Source: Alopecurus myosuroides
Taxonomy: Eukaryota > Streptophyta > Magnoliopsida > Poales > Poaceae
Length of the DNA stretch: 64,000 nucleotides
Direction: 5' to 3'
NCBI GenBank assembly: GCA_028641055.1
Contig: CM054060.1
Location: forward strand, 314,407,682 to 314,471,681
Of this stretch, positions 1 to 9,800 are shown one piece after another (position 1 is the stretch's first letter; the number at the start of each line of letters is the position of its first letter). Below the pieces are notes generated by a model that searched no databases, was not told the DNA's origin, and worked only from the letters and a program-made list of their open reading frames with translations. The translations under genes and the position numbers were made by a program.

Positions 1-11
1 CAGGAAGGTAA

Positions 12-1427
12 TGCGAGGAACATTCAGTCGATTTCAGCGCGACGGAGGGCAGAGAAACAGCAAATGACACATCCTCCACTCAGGCCAGCAACTTCTCGGT
101 CTCAGCGGCGCAAGCTATCTTGGATAGTTCTCGGGCAAGACATGCGATCGGGTCTGCAGCACGAGGTCCAGGAGTTGGCGCGCCTCCCGCCGTAGTAGCC
201 GAGGCTTCGCACGTTTCCAGAGTAAGGCCGGTGTCAACAAACTTAGTCGGACCCAAGTGCTTATCAGACGCCATCAGGGCCGAGCCTTACCCGGATAAGT
301 TCAAAGAGCCGGGTAAAGTTGTCAACTATGAGCCGACCATGGATCCTGAAACCTGGTTAAGCAGCTATGACATGGCCATGTCTATTCGCAACGCTACAGA
401 AAAGCTCCAAGACAAATTTATGTATCTCATGATGTCTGAAGGAGCAGCTAAACTATGGTTCAATAACCTGCCTGAGAGGTCTATCAATTCGTGGAGTGAT
501 CTTAAGTCGGCTTTCGTCAAGCATTTTCATGGAACTTGTAGGAAACTATACACGATTGACGACTTGGATCGGTGTGTGCAGAGAAAGGGAGAGTCGGCAC
601 GCAGCTGGGTGCACCGAGTCATGGAGATACTCCACTCTTCCATCGATATCCAGCCAAAGGATGCGATCCAAGCCATGGCGAAAACGTGCAGATATACGCC
701 CTTGGTGCAAAAATTGGTACGGATAAAATCCAGTAGGCATGTTTCAGAAATTACTATGGGAGATTTGATGGACGTGTGCAACAAGCATGCCTCCACCGAC
801 ACCACAGAAGAGGATACTTAGGATAAGAAGGGAAAGGCTAATGTGAACAGTAATGGAAGTGCCGGTAATGGGGCCGCGCCGAATAACAATGGAGGTAACA
901 ATCGTGGCAATTGAAACAACCAGCATAAACGTCCGTATGAGGGGGGCTCCGAGTTAGTCGCCAATACTGAGGCCGGGTTTGCAAGGCCCAGAGCGGATGG
1001 AAACTTTAACGGAGGAAACAATTATCAAGGGCCACCGCGGCCGACTAACCACATCGAAGCCTTCAAGATGCCTTGCCCGCGCCATAGCAGGAACGGCAGG
1101 CCGGCTAACCATTCATTGGAGTAGTGTGTGGATCTAGAAAGGTGGAAAAACAAGGAAATACAGAAGGCCCTGCAAGGCGCAGGCCGGGGAGGAGGGTCGG
1201 GTCTGGGTGGAAACCCGGGCAACGGCCCACCCCCCGCAGGCAACGCAGGAGCTGGTAACGCGGGTAATAACCAAGGTGGTGCAGGGGGTTTTCAGAGTAA
1301 CCCAAAGCAGCTTGGACAGTATCATGTTCACACCACTAGGACCACCAAGAGGGAAAGAAAGATACTCAAAAGAGCTGTAAATTTGGTTACTTCGGGTGTT
1401 CCAAGATACCTGAGATGGTCAGATCAT
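12..1427 (+). pseudogene. Element A gag (5'-truncated, broken)
   Basis: One frame is open from 12 to 821 and then continues through in-frame stops near 819, 912 and 1122. The retrotransposon gag domain is clear around 330-640: a TWLSSYDMAM-type motif, then a block ending KLWFNNLP and FVKHFHGTC, all typical of plant Gypsy capsid. No ATG supports a start at 120 (the codon there is TTG), so the reading frame simply enters from upstream. After 821 it becomes Gly/Asn-rich (1190-1300). A zinc-knuckle-like stretch near 1070-1130 has lost its regular Cys/His spacing. Capsid function is not expected. Confidence 0.8.
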
Positions 1428-1436
1428 TAAGTCACA

Positions 1437-1884
1437 TGGAGTAGAAGGGATCACCCGGAAGCAATAGAACATCCGGGTTTGCTATCCTTGGTAGTAGCGC
1501 CACGGGTCAATGGTTATGAGTTAAAAAAGGTTCCGATGGATGGTGGGAACAGTATCAATATCCTATATTGGGAGACCTTTTTACGTATGGGGATCAAGGA
1601 GTCTCAGCTGCAGAAAAGCTCCACGGTCTTTCATGGAATTGTACCAGGACATTCGGCCTGCCCAGAGGGAAAGATATCACTTGAGGTTGCTTTTGGAGAA
1701 TCCAAGGATAATTACAGAGTAGAGTGGCTCACATTCGAGGTGGTGAAATTGCGCAGTACTTATCACGCACTATCTGGAAGGCCGGCTTAAGCCAAGTTCA
1801 TGGCAAGACCGTGTTATGTTTACCTACAGTTGAAAATTCCGGGTCCTAAACGGACAATCACTATTCATGGGAACAGAGTTGTGG
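1437..1884 (+). pseudogene. Element A aspartic protease
   Basis: The catalytic motif reads MDGGNSINILY, the DGG variant (rather than DTG or DSG) found in Tat-type proteases. It is followed by FHGIVPG and a HALSGRPA block that aligns with the HAILGRPA block of element B. A TAA stop at 1788-1790 interrupts the frame between GRPA and AKFMARPCY; the same frame continues beyond it. In the intact element this enzyme would cleave the gag-pol polyprotein. Confidence 0.75.
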
Positions 1885-3000
1885 CAGCAGAGTGTGACGA
1901 GAGAGATGCTGCACTTGCAGAACAAGACTGTGCAAAGGAAGAGCTCAGGTATTACATGTCTCAGGTAGACCCAGAAGATCGAACAGCTTTGAAAAAACCA
2001 AATACTGATGATGAGAGAGCTAAGTTTAAAGTAGCTCAAGCCACAAAGATGGTGGCTTTCGTTGAGGGCGACTCTTCCAAGCAGTTCGCCATAGGGTCCA
2101 ACCTGGATGACAAGGAGGAAAGCATCCTCATTGAGTTTATCCGTGAAAATCAGGATGTTTTTGCGTGGACGCCTAGCGACATGCCGGGTATCCCGACTGA
2201 ACTCGCTGAGCACAGTTTACATGTTGATCCCAAGTCCCGGCCAGTGAAGCAGGGCCTGAGGAAAATGAATGAAGAAAGAAGAAAAGCTATAGGAGCAGAG
2301 GTAGCTCGGCTTTTAGCAGCCGGCTTTATCATGGAGGTTTCCACCCCCAGTGGTTGGCTAACCCGGTTTTAGTGTTGAAAAAGAATAACGAAAGATCCAA
2401 CAAGCATTGTCCAAAAGATCCATTTGCCCTTCCAAGGATAGACCAGATCATAGATGCGGTGGCACGAAGTGACTTGTTATGCTTTTTGGATGCCTATTCC
2501 GGGTATCATCAGATAAAGCTCAAAGAGGAGGATTGGGAGAAGACGTCGTTCATAACCCCCTTTGGAGCTTTTTGTTACAAAACCATGACATTTGGATTGA
2601 AAAACGCAGGCGCAACATATCAGCGGTGTATTCAGAAGTGCTGTGAGGATCATATTGGGTGCAACTTCCATGCTTATGTAGATGACGTGGTGATCAAAAC
2701 AAGGAACGCAGAAACGTTCATTGATGACCTAAAAGAGACCTTCAAGAACCTGAGGAGATACCAAATGAAGCTCAACCAAAGAAAATGTGTGTTTGGAGTT
2801 CCTGCGGGGAAATTACTCGGTTTCATCGTTTCTGAGCGAGGGATCGAGGCTAACCCGGAAAAGATCAAAGCCATTCAAAGCCTAAAAAATCCGGAAGAAT
2901 TGAAACATGTCCAGAAACTCACATGATGCGTAGCAGCGCTGAGCCGGTTTATATCTCGGCTCGGAGAAAAGGCAATACCCCTATATCGAGTATTGAAGAA
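1885..3000 (+). pseudogene. Element A reverse transcriptase
   Basis: The N-terminal part (1800-2372) contains the FAWTPSDMPGI motif that precedes Gypsy RT. The frame then shifts near 2355-2372. Against element B a short segment is missing right after the KK of the PVLV block, taking out the RT motif that is RMCIDYTGLN in B. The catalytic box survives as YVDDVVIK (2674-2697), and FGLKNAGATYQRC and KCVFGVPAGKLLGF are recognisable. A TGA at 2924-2926 breaks the end. Frameshift plus lost motif make it inactive. Confidence 0.82.
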
Positions 3001-3989
3001 AACAGACAATTTTCGTATAGTATAAAGAGGCGGATGAGGCGTTTGAGGCCCTGAAGAAGAAGCTATCTGAAGCTCCGGTTTTGGCAGCGCCAGGTCACAA
3101 AGAGCCCATGCTGCTGTACGTGGCGGCCGGGCCTTGAGCAGTCAGTGCAGTAGTTTTGGTTGAGCGTAAAGAGGATGGAAAGGATTACCGGGTACAACGG
3201 CCGGTTTATTACGTGAGCGAGGTCTTATCAGAGGCGAAGCAGCGGTATCCACATTGGCAGAAGTTAGTGTTTGGGGTATTCATGGCCAGTCGGAAATTGA
3301 AGCCGTATTTTCAAGAACACCCCATAACGGTGGTAAGTTCCATACCCATGGCAGATATCATAAGAAATTCAGATGCTACGGGTAGGATAGCCAAGTGGGC
3401 CATCGAGATGGGTGATTATCACATCAATTATGAGCCCCGGTCTGCGATCAATTCTCAAGCGCTGGTTGATTTTGTCAATGATTGGACTCAGACAAGTGTG
3501 CCCTTGTTAGTGCCAAGTTCAGAATCTTGGGTTATGCACTTCGATGGTTCCAAGCAGTATGAAAGATCGGGAGACGGCGTGGTGCTCACATCGCCAAAAG
3601 GAGATAAGTTGCGCTATGTTTTGATATTCATTTTGATTGCTCTTCAATGTAGCCGAGTACGAGGCCTTGTTGCATGGATTGCGTGTAGCGAAGGAGATGA
3701 GCATTAAGCGTATAAAGTGCTACGGAGACTCGGATCTTGTGGTACAGGAGGTCTCAGGAACGTGGGACAGGAAGGATGCAATGATGGCAGCATACCGCAA
3801 GAGGTGGACAAAGTAGCCGGGTCTTTTTCAGGGTATCAGGTGGAGCACATTGACCGGCGTAAGAACGAGGCTGCGGACGCACTATCGAGACTCGGCTCCC
3901 GGCGAGAGCCGGTCGCACCTAATGTTTTCTTGGATGAATTGTGGCGGCCTTCTGTTAAAACCGAGTCAGAAGAGGAGATAGCCCACTAG
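3001..3989 (+). pseudogene. Element A RNase H plus second RNase H
   Basis: The first RNase H runs from about 3025 (ADEAFEALKKKL) to about 3480. It includes YYVSEVLSEAKQRYP and SRKLKPYFQ, with a TGA near 3135. The second RNase H begins near 3530 with WVMHFDGSKQ and continues after frameshifts to YGDSDLV (3719-3739) and NEAADALSRLGS (3867-3902). These carry the acidic positions of the extra RNase H domain known in Tat elements. The frame ends at a TAG at 3987-3989. RNase H normally removes the RNA template strand; this copy is disrupted. Confidence 0.78.
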
Positions 3990-5309
3990 GACCCAGACTC
4001 GGAATTTGTAGCCGCGGTACGCGCTATTCCAAAATGGACTGAGCCGTTCCTGGCGTTTCTATTACGAGGCGAGTTACCACAACAGGAAGTTATAGCCCGG
4101 CAGATCCAGAGGCGGGCAAAAGGTTACTCTATCATTGGTGGTGAGCTTTACAAGAGGAGTGCTACAGGTGTCTTTTTACGCTGCGTAGCTCCAGAAGAAG
4201 GCCGACAAATACTGGAAGAAATCCGTGAAGGTGATTGTGGACATCTCCACGAGATCCCTTGTGGCCAAGGCATATCGGCATGGTTTCTTTTGGCTTACAT
4301 CTTTAGAAGATGCAGAACGCTTGGTAGCAAGATGTGATGGATGTCAGAGGTATGCTCGGCAAATCCATGTGCCGGCTATGGAGCTGCGGACAATTCTATT
4401 GACTTGGCCGTTCGCTGTTTGGGGTATGGATATGGTAGGCCCTTTCCACATGTCTCCGTGCAAAAAGAATCATCTATTGGTGGCCATCGATAAGTTCACA
4501 AAGTGGGTTGAGGTCATGCCAGTTACGAACTGTGAAGCGGCTACAACTGTGCAATTCTTGAAGAGGATCATATATCGGTTTGCTTACCCCCACAACATAA
4601 TCACAGACAATGGAACCAATATGTCCTTAGGTGAGATGGAGAAGTTCTATGGAAATAATGGCATTCGACTTGATGTAGCCTCAGTGGCCCATCCACAAGC
4701 CAATGGTCAGGTGGAGAGAGCAAATCAAGAGCTACTTCGTGGGTTAAAACCACGATTGCGAGTCCCATGTCTCCGAGCTGCTGGAGCATGGGTTGAGGAG
4801 TTACCCTATGTGGTTTGGGGAATCAATACAACACCTAACAAGTCTACTCAGATGACACCGTTTTTATGGTTTATGGTGCAGAGGCGGTCCTCCCAAGTGA
4901 TATTATTCATGACTCGCCACGAGTGGCGGCCTATGTTGAAGTGGAAAACGAGAAGACCCGGCAGGATGCTGTGGGCATGCTAGAAGAGCACATGGAGCAA
5001 GCCTTGGAGCGGTCCGCAATATATCAGCAAGATTTGCGGCGATACCATATCCGCCGGGTCAAGACGCTTGTTTTTCAAGAAGGAGACCCGGTGCTGCGTT
5101 TGGTGCAATCCAAAGAGGGAAAGCACAAGTTATCTCCCCCATGAGAGGGTCCGTTTATTATACGACGGAATCTGCACAATGGGTCGTATTACCTGGTGGA
5201 TGCAAGGAAAGAGTCGGACCATGTGAATGACACTTCTCATTCCACCTTCTCCATGCAAGAGCGCGAACGGCCATGGAACGTGGCCCAGTTGCGCCCTTAC
5301 TACACTTAG
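3990..5309 (+). pseudogene. Element A integrase and C-terminus
   Basis: The zinc-binding domain is shifted in frame near 4225; its second half (CDGCQRYARQ) is readable. The core keeps all three catalytic acids: Asp in WGMDMVGP, Asp in ITDNGTN, and Glu in NGQVERANQ. A frameshift lies near 4860-4870, where VYGAEAVLPSD resumes in another frame. A TGA at 5142-5144 interrupts the C-terminal domain. The natural end is the LRPYYT motif followed by TAG at 5307-5309, matching the LRPFYT end of element C. Confidence 0.82.
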
Positions 5310-5446
5310 TATAGACTCGGTTTGCAAAAAGTATTACACGATGTAACAGGCAGCAGGTTTCAGACGTACTCTTTTCCTATCCAGGGTACCTACGGGGACT
5401 GGAGGGTTTTTAATGAGGCGGCCTGCTGACCTAACCTTTTCATATC

Positions 5447-5452
5447 AATAAA
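5447..5452 (+). terminator. AATAAA after element A pol
   Basis: This canonical poly(A) hexamer lies about 140 bases after the pol stop. Elements B and C have one at the matching place. Function as a 3'-end signal is inferred. Confidence 0.4.
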
Positions 5453-6286
5453 GAAATGGTTAAATCATGATAGTTGTTATGTTCTTTAAATTTTGTCAAT
5501 TTCTTGCATATCTCTCTGTAGTTGATCATGCTTTGTATTTACCAGTGAGTTATTTCAGTGAAATATGTATTCCAATAGTAAGGCGTATGACTTAGTGGGT
5601 TTAAATTTGCGCATATTTTCCTTTTTAGTATTCAAGCTACCTATAAGCCGGTAGAGCAGAAAGCCTACTATTGCGTAGTACATATATCTAGGTCTTGGGG
5701 GCTGATTGCTTGAATAGCACAGTTTTATACTCAGACCCGGCCACGATGCCACTTGGTTGTGAGGACTGATTACTTGCAATAAGTACAATTACAATCTTGT
5801 AACCCGGACAATAGAGCCAAATTTATTCTTGATATCTTTTGTTTAAGCTTGATGTGACTCGCAATAAAATGGTGTGTTTGCTAACCTATAAATCCAATCA
5901 GTCATGATGCCCATTGGGACTTGCCAGACCCTGTTTTTACTAGAGCTATAGCAACATTGAAAATCCATGCAAAAACCGGCTTATAACCAAAAGGGTCATC
6001 TAAACCATAAGTTATCCAGAGTAAAGGCAACAGCCGGAAACTCATTACATATTGCGCATAACTTCAAAACGTATAAGTGTATAACAGTAAAGTTTGGGAC
6101 TTGGGGACTTGATAAAACAAAAATTCTCAAGCCAAGAATCCTCAGACCCAGAATTCGGGTCTTGGGGACTTGTGAGAAATTCTTCACAATCCTAAGACCA
6201 AAACACAGCATCTTTCTCACACAACATATAACAAGTAAAGTTGTGCCAAAAAAGTTTGTAAAGCGCATACCAAAGCGACAACCAGA

Positions 6287-6291
6287 AGGGT
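6287..6291. repeat. Target site duplication of element B, left copy (AGGGT)
   Basis: AGGGT directly precedes the 5' LTR and is repeated at 16144-16148 right after the 3' LTR. A 5-bp duplication is the signature of Gypsy integrase. It proves that 6291 and 16149 were once adjacent. Confidence 0.95.
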
Positions 6292-6855
6292 TGTCGGATA
6301 TATACTGAATAGGGGTATAGAAGATGGTAGACAGAGTACCGGATTACCAGGGTGGCCCAAGTGGTAGTGGGCTTAGGTCCATTGGGCGGCCCAGTAGTCC
6401 GACGCGCGGAAGCCGGATTCTAGAAGAACCCGGATCACGGCCCACGTGATCTGGCTTGGAGGAGAAGATGGATTCCTTACTTTCCAAGTTACAAGTTAAA
6501 CGTAGTCTTCTAGGTTTCCTAATCTGTAAGCCCTAGTCCGGCTATTATATAAAGCCGGACAGAGGATAGATTCGATAGGTTCAAGTTAAGTTAGAAGTTC
6601 TTTGCTCTACGCTATTCGCCGAGAAGTTCATCCTCGCCGAATAAGCTAGATTTGTTCCCTCACATTGTAACCCAGATTTACGGGCTTTAGTCCCCCATAG
6701 TGAGAAGTGCAGGAGTAGGTACGCCGTACTGTCGCGACGTACCGAACCTGGGTAAAATCCCATGTTGTGTGTTACTAACGCTATCCCGTTACCCCACGTC
6801 TCTACCGTAGTCTCATGGCACCCCCGTCTATGAAAACTACTACGATGTCTCGACA
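6292..6855 (+). repeat. Element B 5' LTR
   Basis: The LTR is 564 bp, starts TGTCGGATAT and ends TCTCGACA. It matches 15580-16143 except at three sites: G versus A near 6408, A versus G at 6762, and G versus C at 6767. A TATATAA box lies at 6545-6551, placing the transcription start near 6575. The last 41 bases, from the ATG at 6815, are in frame with gag. Confidence 0.96.
6545..6551 (+). promoter_or_regulatory. TATA box of element B 5' LTR
   Basis: The sequence TATATAA sits in GGCTATTATATAAAGCC, about 250 bases into the LTR. The same box occurs at the equivalent place in the 3' LTR and in the LTR of element C. Confidence 0.7.
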
Positions 6856-9800
6856 GTTGGCGCCCACCGTGGGGCAAACGACGTCAGGCGTGAAATTCCG
6901 ATCTGGGATACTTGGCGGAATTGGAAGATCGATAACTGTCGGAAGCTTGGAGTTCGACAACGACGTCGGGCGCTTCCTCGACAACGGATCCTACATACCG
7001 GCGCAAAACCACCTGGTAAGTGCCTGCGTACTTCCGATTGGATCTGCTAACATCTTTATCGGATTAACCGCAGAGGCAATGGGGTTTTGCGGTGGAAGTA
7101 AATTTATCCCACCCGCCCTATACCCAGTCGAAGATGACTATGATCCCGGATTCTGCTCAGATCGCCGACAAAACAGTGAATCACACTTTATCGGCATGGT
7201 GCAATCCGAAATCGCTGAAAACACGGATGACGGAAATCCCGTGCAAGAGGCAGATAACAACGTTCCCGTCATAGAGACGGAAGAGCAAATACCCGTCACA
7301 GAGGCGGAAGATCCGACATCCGTCAACAAGACGATGAGTTCGGAAGCAGAGTCCGTACTTGCCGCCATTGAGGCGAGATTGGAGTCGGAAACCGGATCGG
7401 ACAATTTCGACTCCGAAGACGAAGATGACGATGCCTTCGTAAGGAAGGTTAAATCCTTTCAAGAGGGATTCCATGAAGTGCTAATGGCAAAACCAGCTGA
7501 TAAGATGGACGTCGGCAGCCAGGAAAGCCCTAAAACCCCTCCGCCAGAGGAAGAGAGAGAAGACGGAGAAACTTCTCCGATATTCCCTACTGTCAAGGAG
7601 ATGACAGAAGATGAACCTGTCAAAAATCCTCCCTCTTCCAAGAAAAGGCACAAATCTGCTAAAAAACTCCGGAAGAAAAAGCTAGCTTACGCAGCTGAAG
7701 AAAACCCGGAAATAGGAGAAGCAAGCAGAGAAAAGCCAGCGGAGAAGAAAAAGGAAATCCTTGTTGTGCCAATGACAGAACAAGAAGAACATGATCTGTT
7801 ACAAACTCCAGTGGGACCCAATGAACCCCCTGAGATGCTGGAAGCCAGGAGACAAGCTTTCCAACGGCAACAGCAACATTTACTCCGATCTCGGCAACAT
7901 CTTCAACAAACCCAGCATGATATCAAAATCATGAAGGAGGAAATAGAAGAGTACGAGAGAAAGAATAGATCTGCATTAAAACCTACTAGGTTACCCGGAA
8001 TCGCAAGACCGGAAGAACTGCCGCCGAAAGAAAGGTTTTATAACCCATCTTGGCAAAAGCAGTTAAACGGCAAAGATGCCAAGGGCGAACCAATATACAA
8101 AACCGCAGCAGAAAACGCGGAAGCAGCGTTCGCCATCCTGAACAACGATCTGTACTCCAACGGGGAAAAACTCCAAGGGGTGTATGCTTTCTTAGGAAAA
8201 GCATTACAGCAGCAACAGCGAGGCCAAGAACGATCAGGGAGGCTGCACGATAATTCCGCCCTCTGCAAAACAGCCACTTGTGCTGCTGGAGCACCTGGAC
8301 CGGAAGGACCCGGAGATTCAGATAAAAAAGAGGATCCAAGAAAGGACAAGAAAAACCCCGACAACAGGGACGCAGCATCTAGAACTGGACCTCATCTCCC
8401 GAAAGATGGATATAAACCACACGATCGGGAAGACAAACACCGGAATGACGGCAAAATAATGCCACCTCCGAGAAACCCAGCTGAAAAAGCCGGAAGATAT
8501 GATATACCTCACAGACGTGAAAGATCTCGGACACCGCCTAAGGATAAGGAAAGATACAGGAGCAGAACTCCACCTAATCCTAAGGGACGTGACAATGGAA
8601 GAGATAGAAACAACCCCGGAAAAACGCATCCACGCAACAATGGAAAAGAAAGGAGTAGATCCCCTTCTGTCCATTCAGCCGGAAGATATTCTGCACACAT
8701 TGATAGAGCAGAAAAGGATGATCTATACTTTGGTCCCAAGTGTTTTACTGACAGGATCCGAAGAATAACCCTGCATTCTGGCTTTGCCAAAGTTGGTCCA
8801 ACCTATCAAAAATATACCGGCAGCACGAACCCGGATACCTGGCTCTCAGACTATTACACAGCCGTCCAGATCAACAATGGGACAGACCTGGAAGCTGTCA
8901 AGTTTCTTCCCCTAATGTTGCTAGACGGAGCCAGAGATTGGATCAATGGATTACCATCAAGAACTGTCGACAGTTGGGATGATATGGCTAGAGTATTCAC
9001 TCAGCATTTTCGGGGAACATACAAACGCCCGAACAGCATCAACCAACTCAACCGTTGCACTCAATTTGAGGATGAACCATACGTGGATTTCATTTCCAGA
9101 TGGACGGCAATGAAGAATAGTTGTTCTGGAGTAACTGACGTACAAGCAATGCATGCTTTCGTCAATGGCCTAAAACCCGGACTTGTACCGTTCATGGTTG
9201 GTTCCAAGCAGCACAAAGATCTCGGATCTATGCTTACAACCGCCAATGAGCACGCTGCAGCCGAAGATGACATCAGAGCAAGAGGTGGCAATATTGATAC
9301 ATTGATACTTGCCAAGAAAACCCCTCGTTCTGACAAAAAAGGAACTCCAGAATCAACGACAAAGCCCAAAGAAGTCAACATAGCCTTTGGAGGAGAAAAG
9401 GGAAATAAGTGGAAAGGTCGCAGTCCAGATCCAATCAATTACACTCCTGAAGAATGGGAGAGAATTAAGTCGGAACCCTGCGTCCACCACTCCCAATTTG
9501 GCAAACCTACCCATACAAATGCGCAATGCCGGCTAAATAAACATATGAAAGGCAATGCAGGATCCGGGAATAAGGGGAAGGGTTCCAAGAGGAAGCCCGC
9601 CAAACAAAAGCCAGAAGCTGACAAAGAAGACAGTGAATCGGACACTGATGAAAAAATCCAGGAACAACAGCGAAAAGGCGAGCCCAAATTTCCGAGAGTT
9701 GACGGCGAAGCAATGCTAACTTTCTTAGCAACTCCATCAGCAAAGGTGGCCAAAAGAACGCTTCGGGAAATAAACGCGGTCATTCCTGCAACTCCGAAAT

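Larger units (their letters stand above)
1..6291 (+). mobile_element. Element A, left part: decayed Tat-type Ty3/Gypsy retrotransposon
   Basis: Gag, protease, RT, RNase H, a second RNase H and integrase follow in Gypsy order on the + strand, all broken by stops or frameshifts. The 5' LTR and primer-binding site lie left of the window. The second RNase H-like domain (motif HFDGSK) between RNase H and integrase, plus an antisense gene downstream, mark the Tat lineage. The element is interrupted at 6291 by element B and resumes at 16149; the 5 bases AGGGT are duplicated there. Decay is much heavier than in B, as expected for the host of a nested insertion. Confidence 0.88.
5310..6291 (+). other. 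Element A spacer between pol and antisense gene, left part
   Basis: No coding sequence is supported here. The stretch contains an AATAAA at 5447-5452, soon after the pol stop. It also contains repeated purine-rich tracts (CTTGGGGACT at about 6100-6110 and 6161-6170; CTTGGGGGCT near 5694). An imperfect inverted repeat at about 6122-6181 has an AGACCCAGAATTC...GGGTCT centre. In B and C the equivalent spacer separates convergent sense pol and antisense gene. It is interrupted by element B at 6291. Confidence 0.6.

Noticed and set aside
120..821. gag start at 120
   Set aside because: The codon is TTG and the frame is open upstream to 12; the true start is outside the window.
6989..7080. Intron 7016-7072 at the start of B gag (GTAAGT...CGCAG)
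   Set aside because: 57 bases is shorter than usual plant introns and the frame is open through it, so nothing requires splicing.
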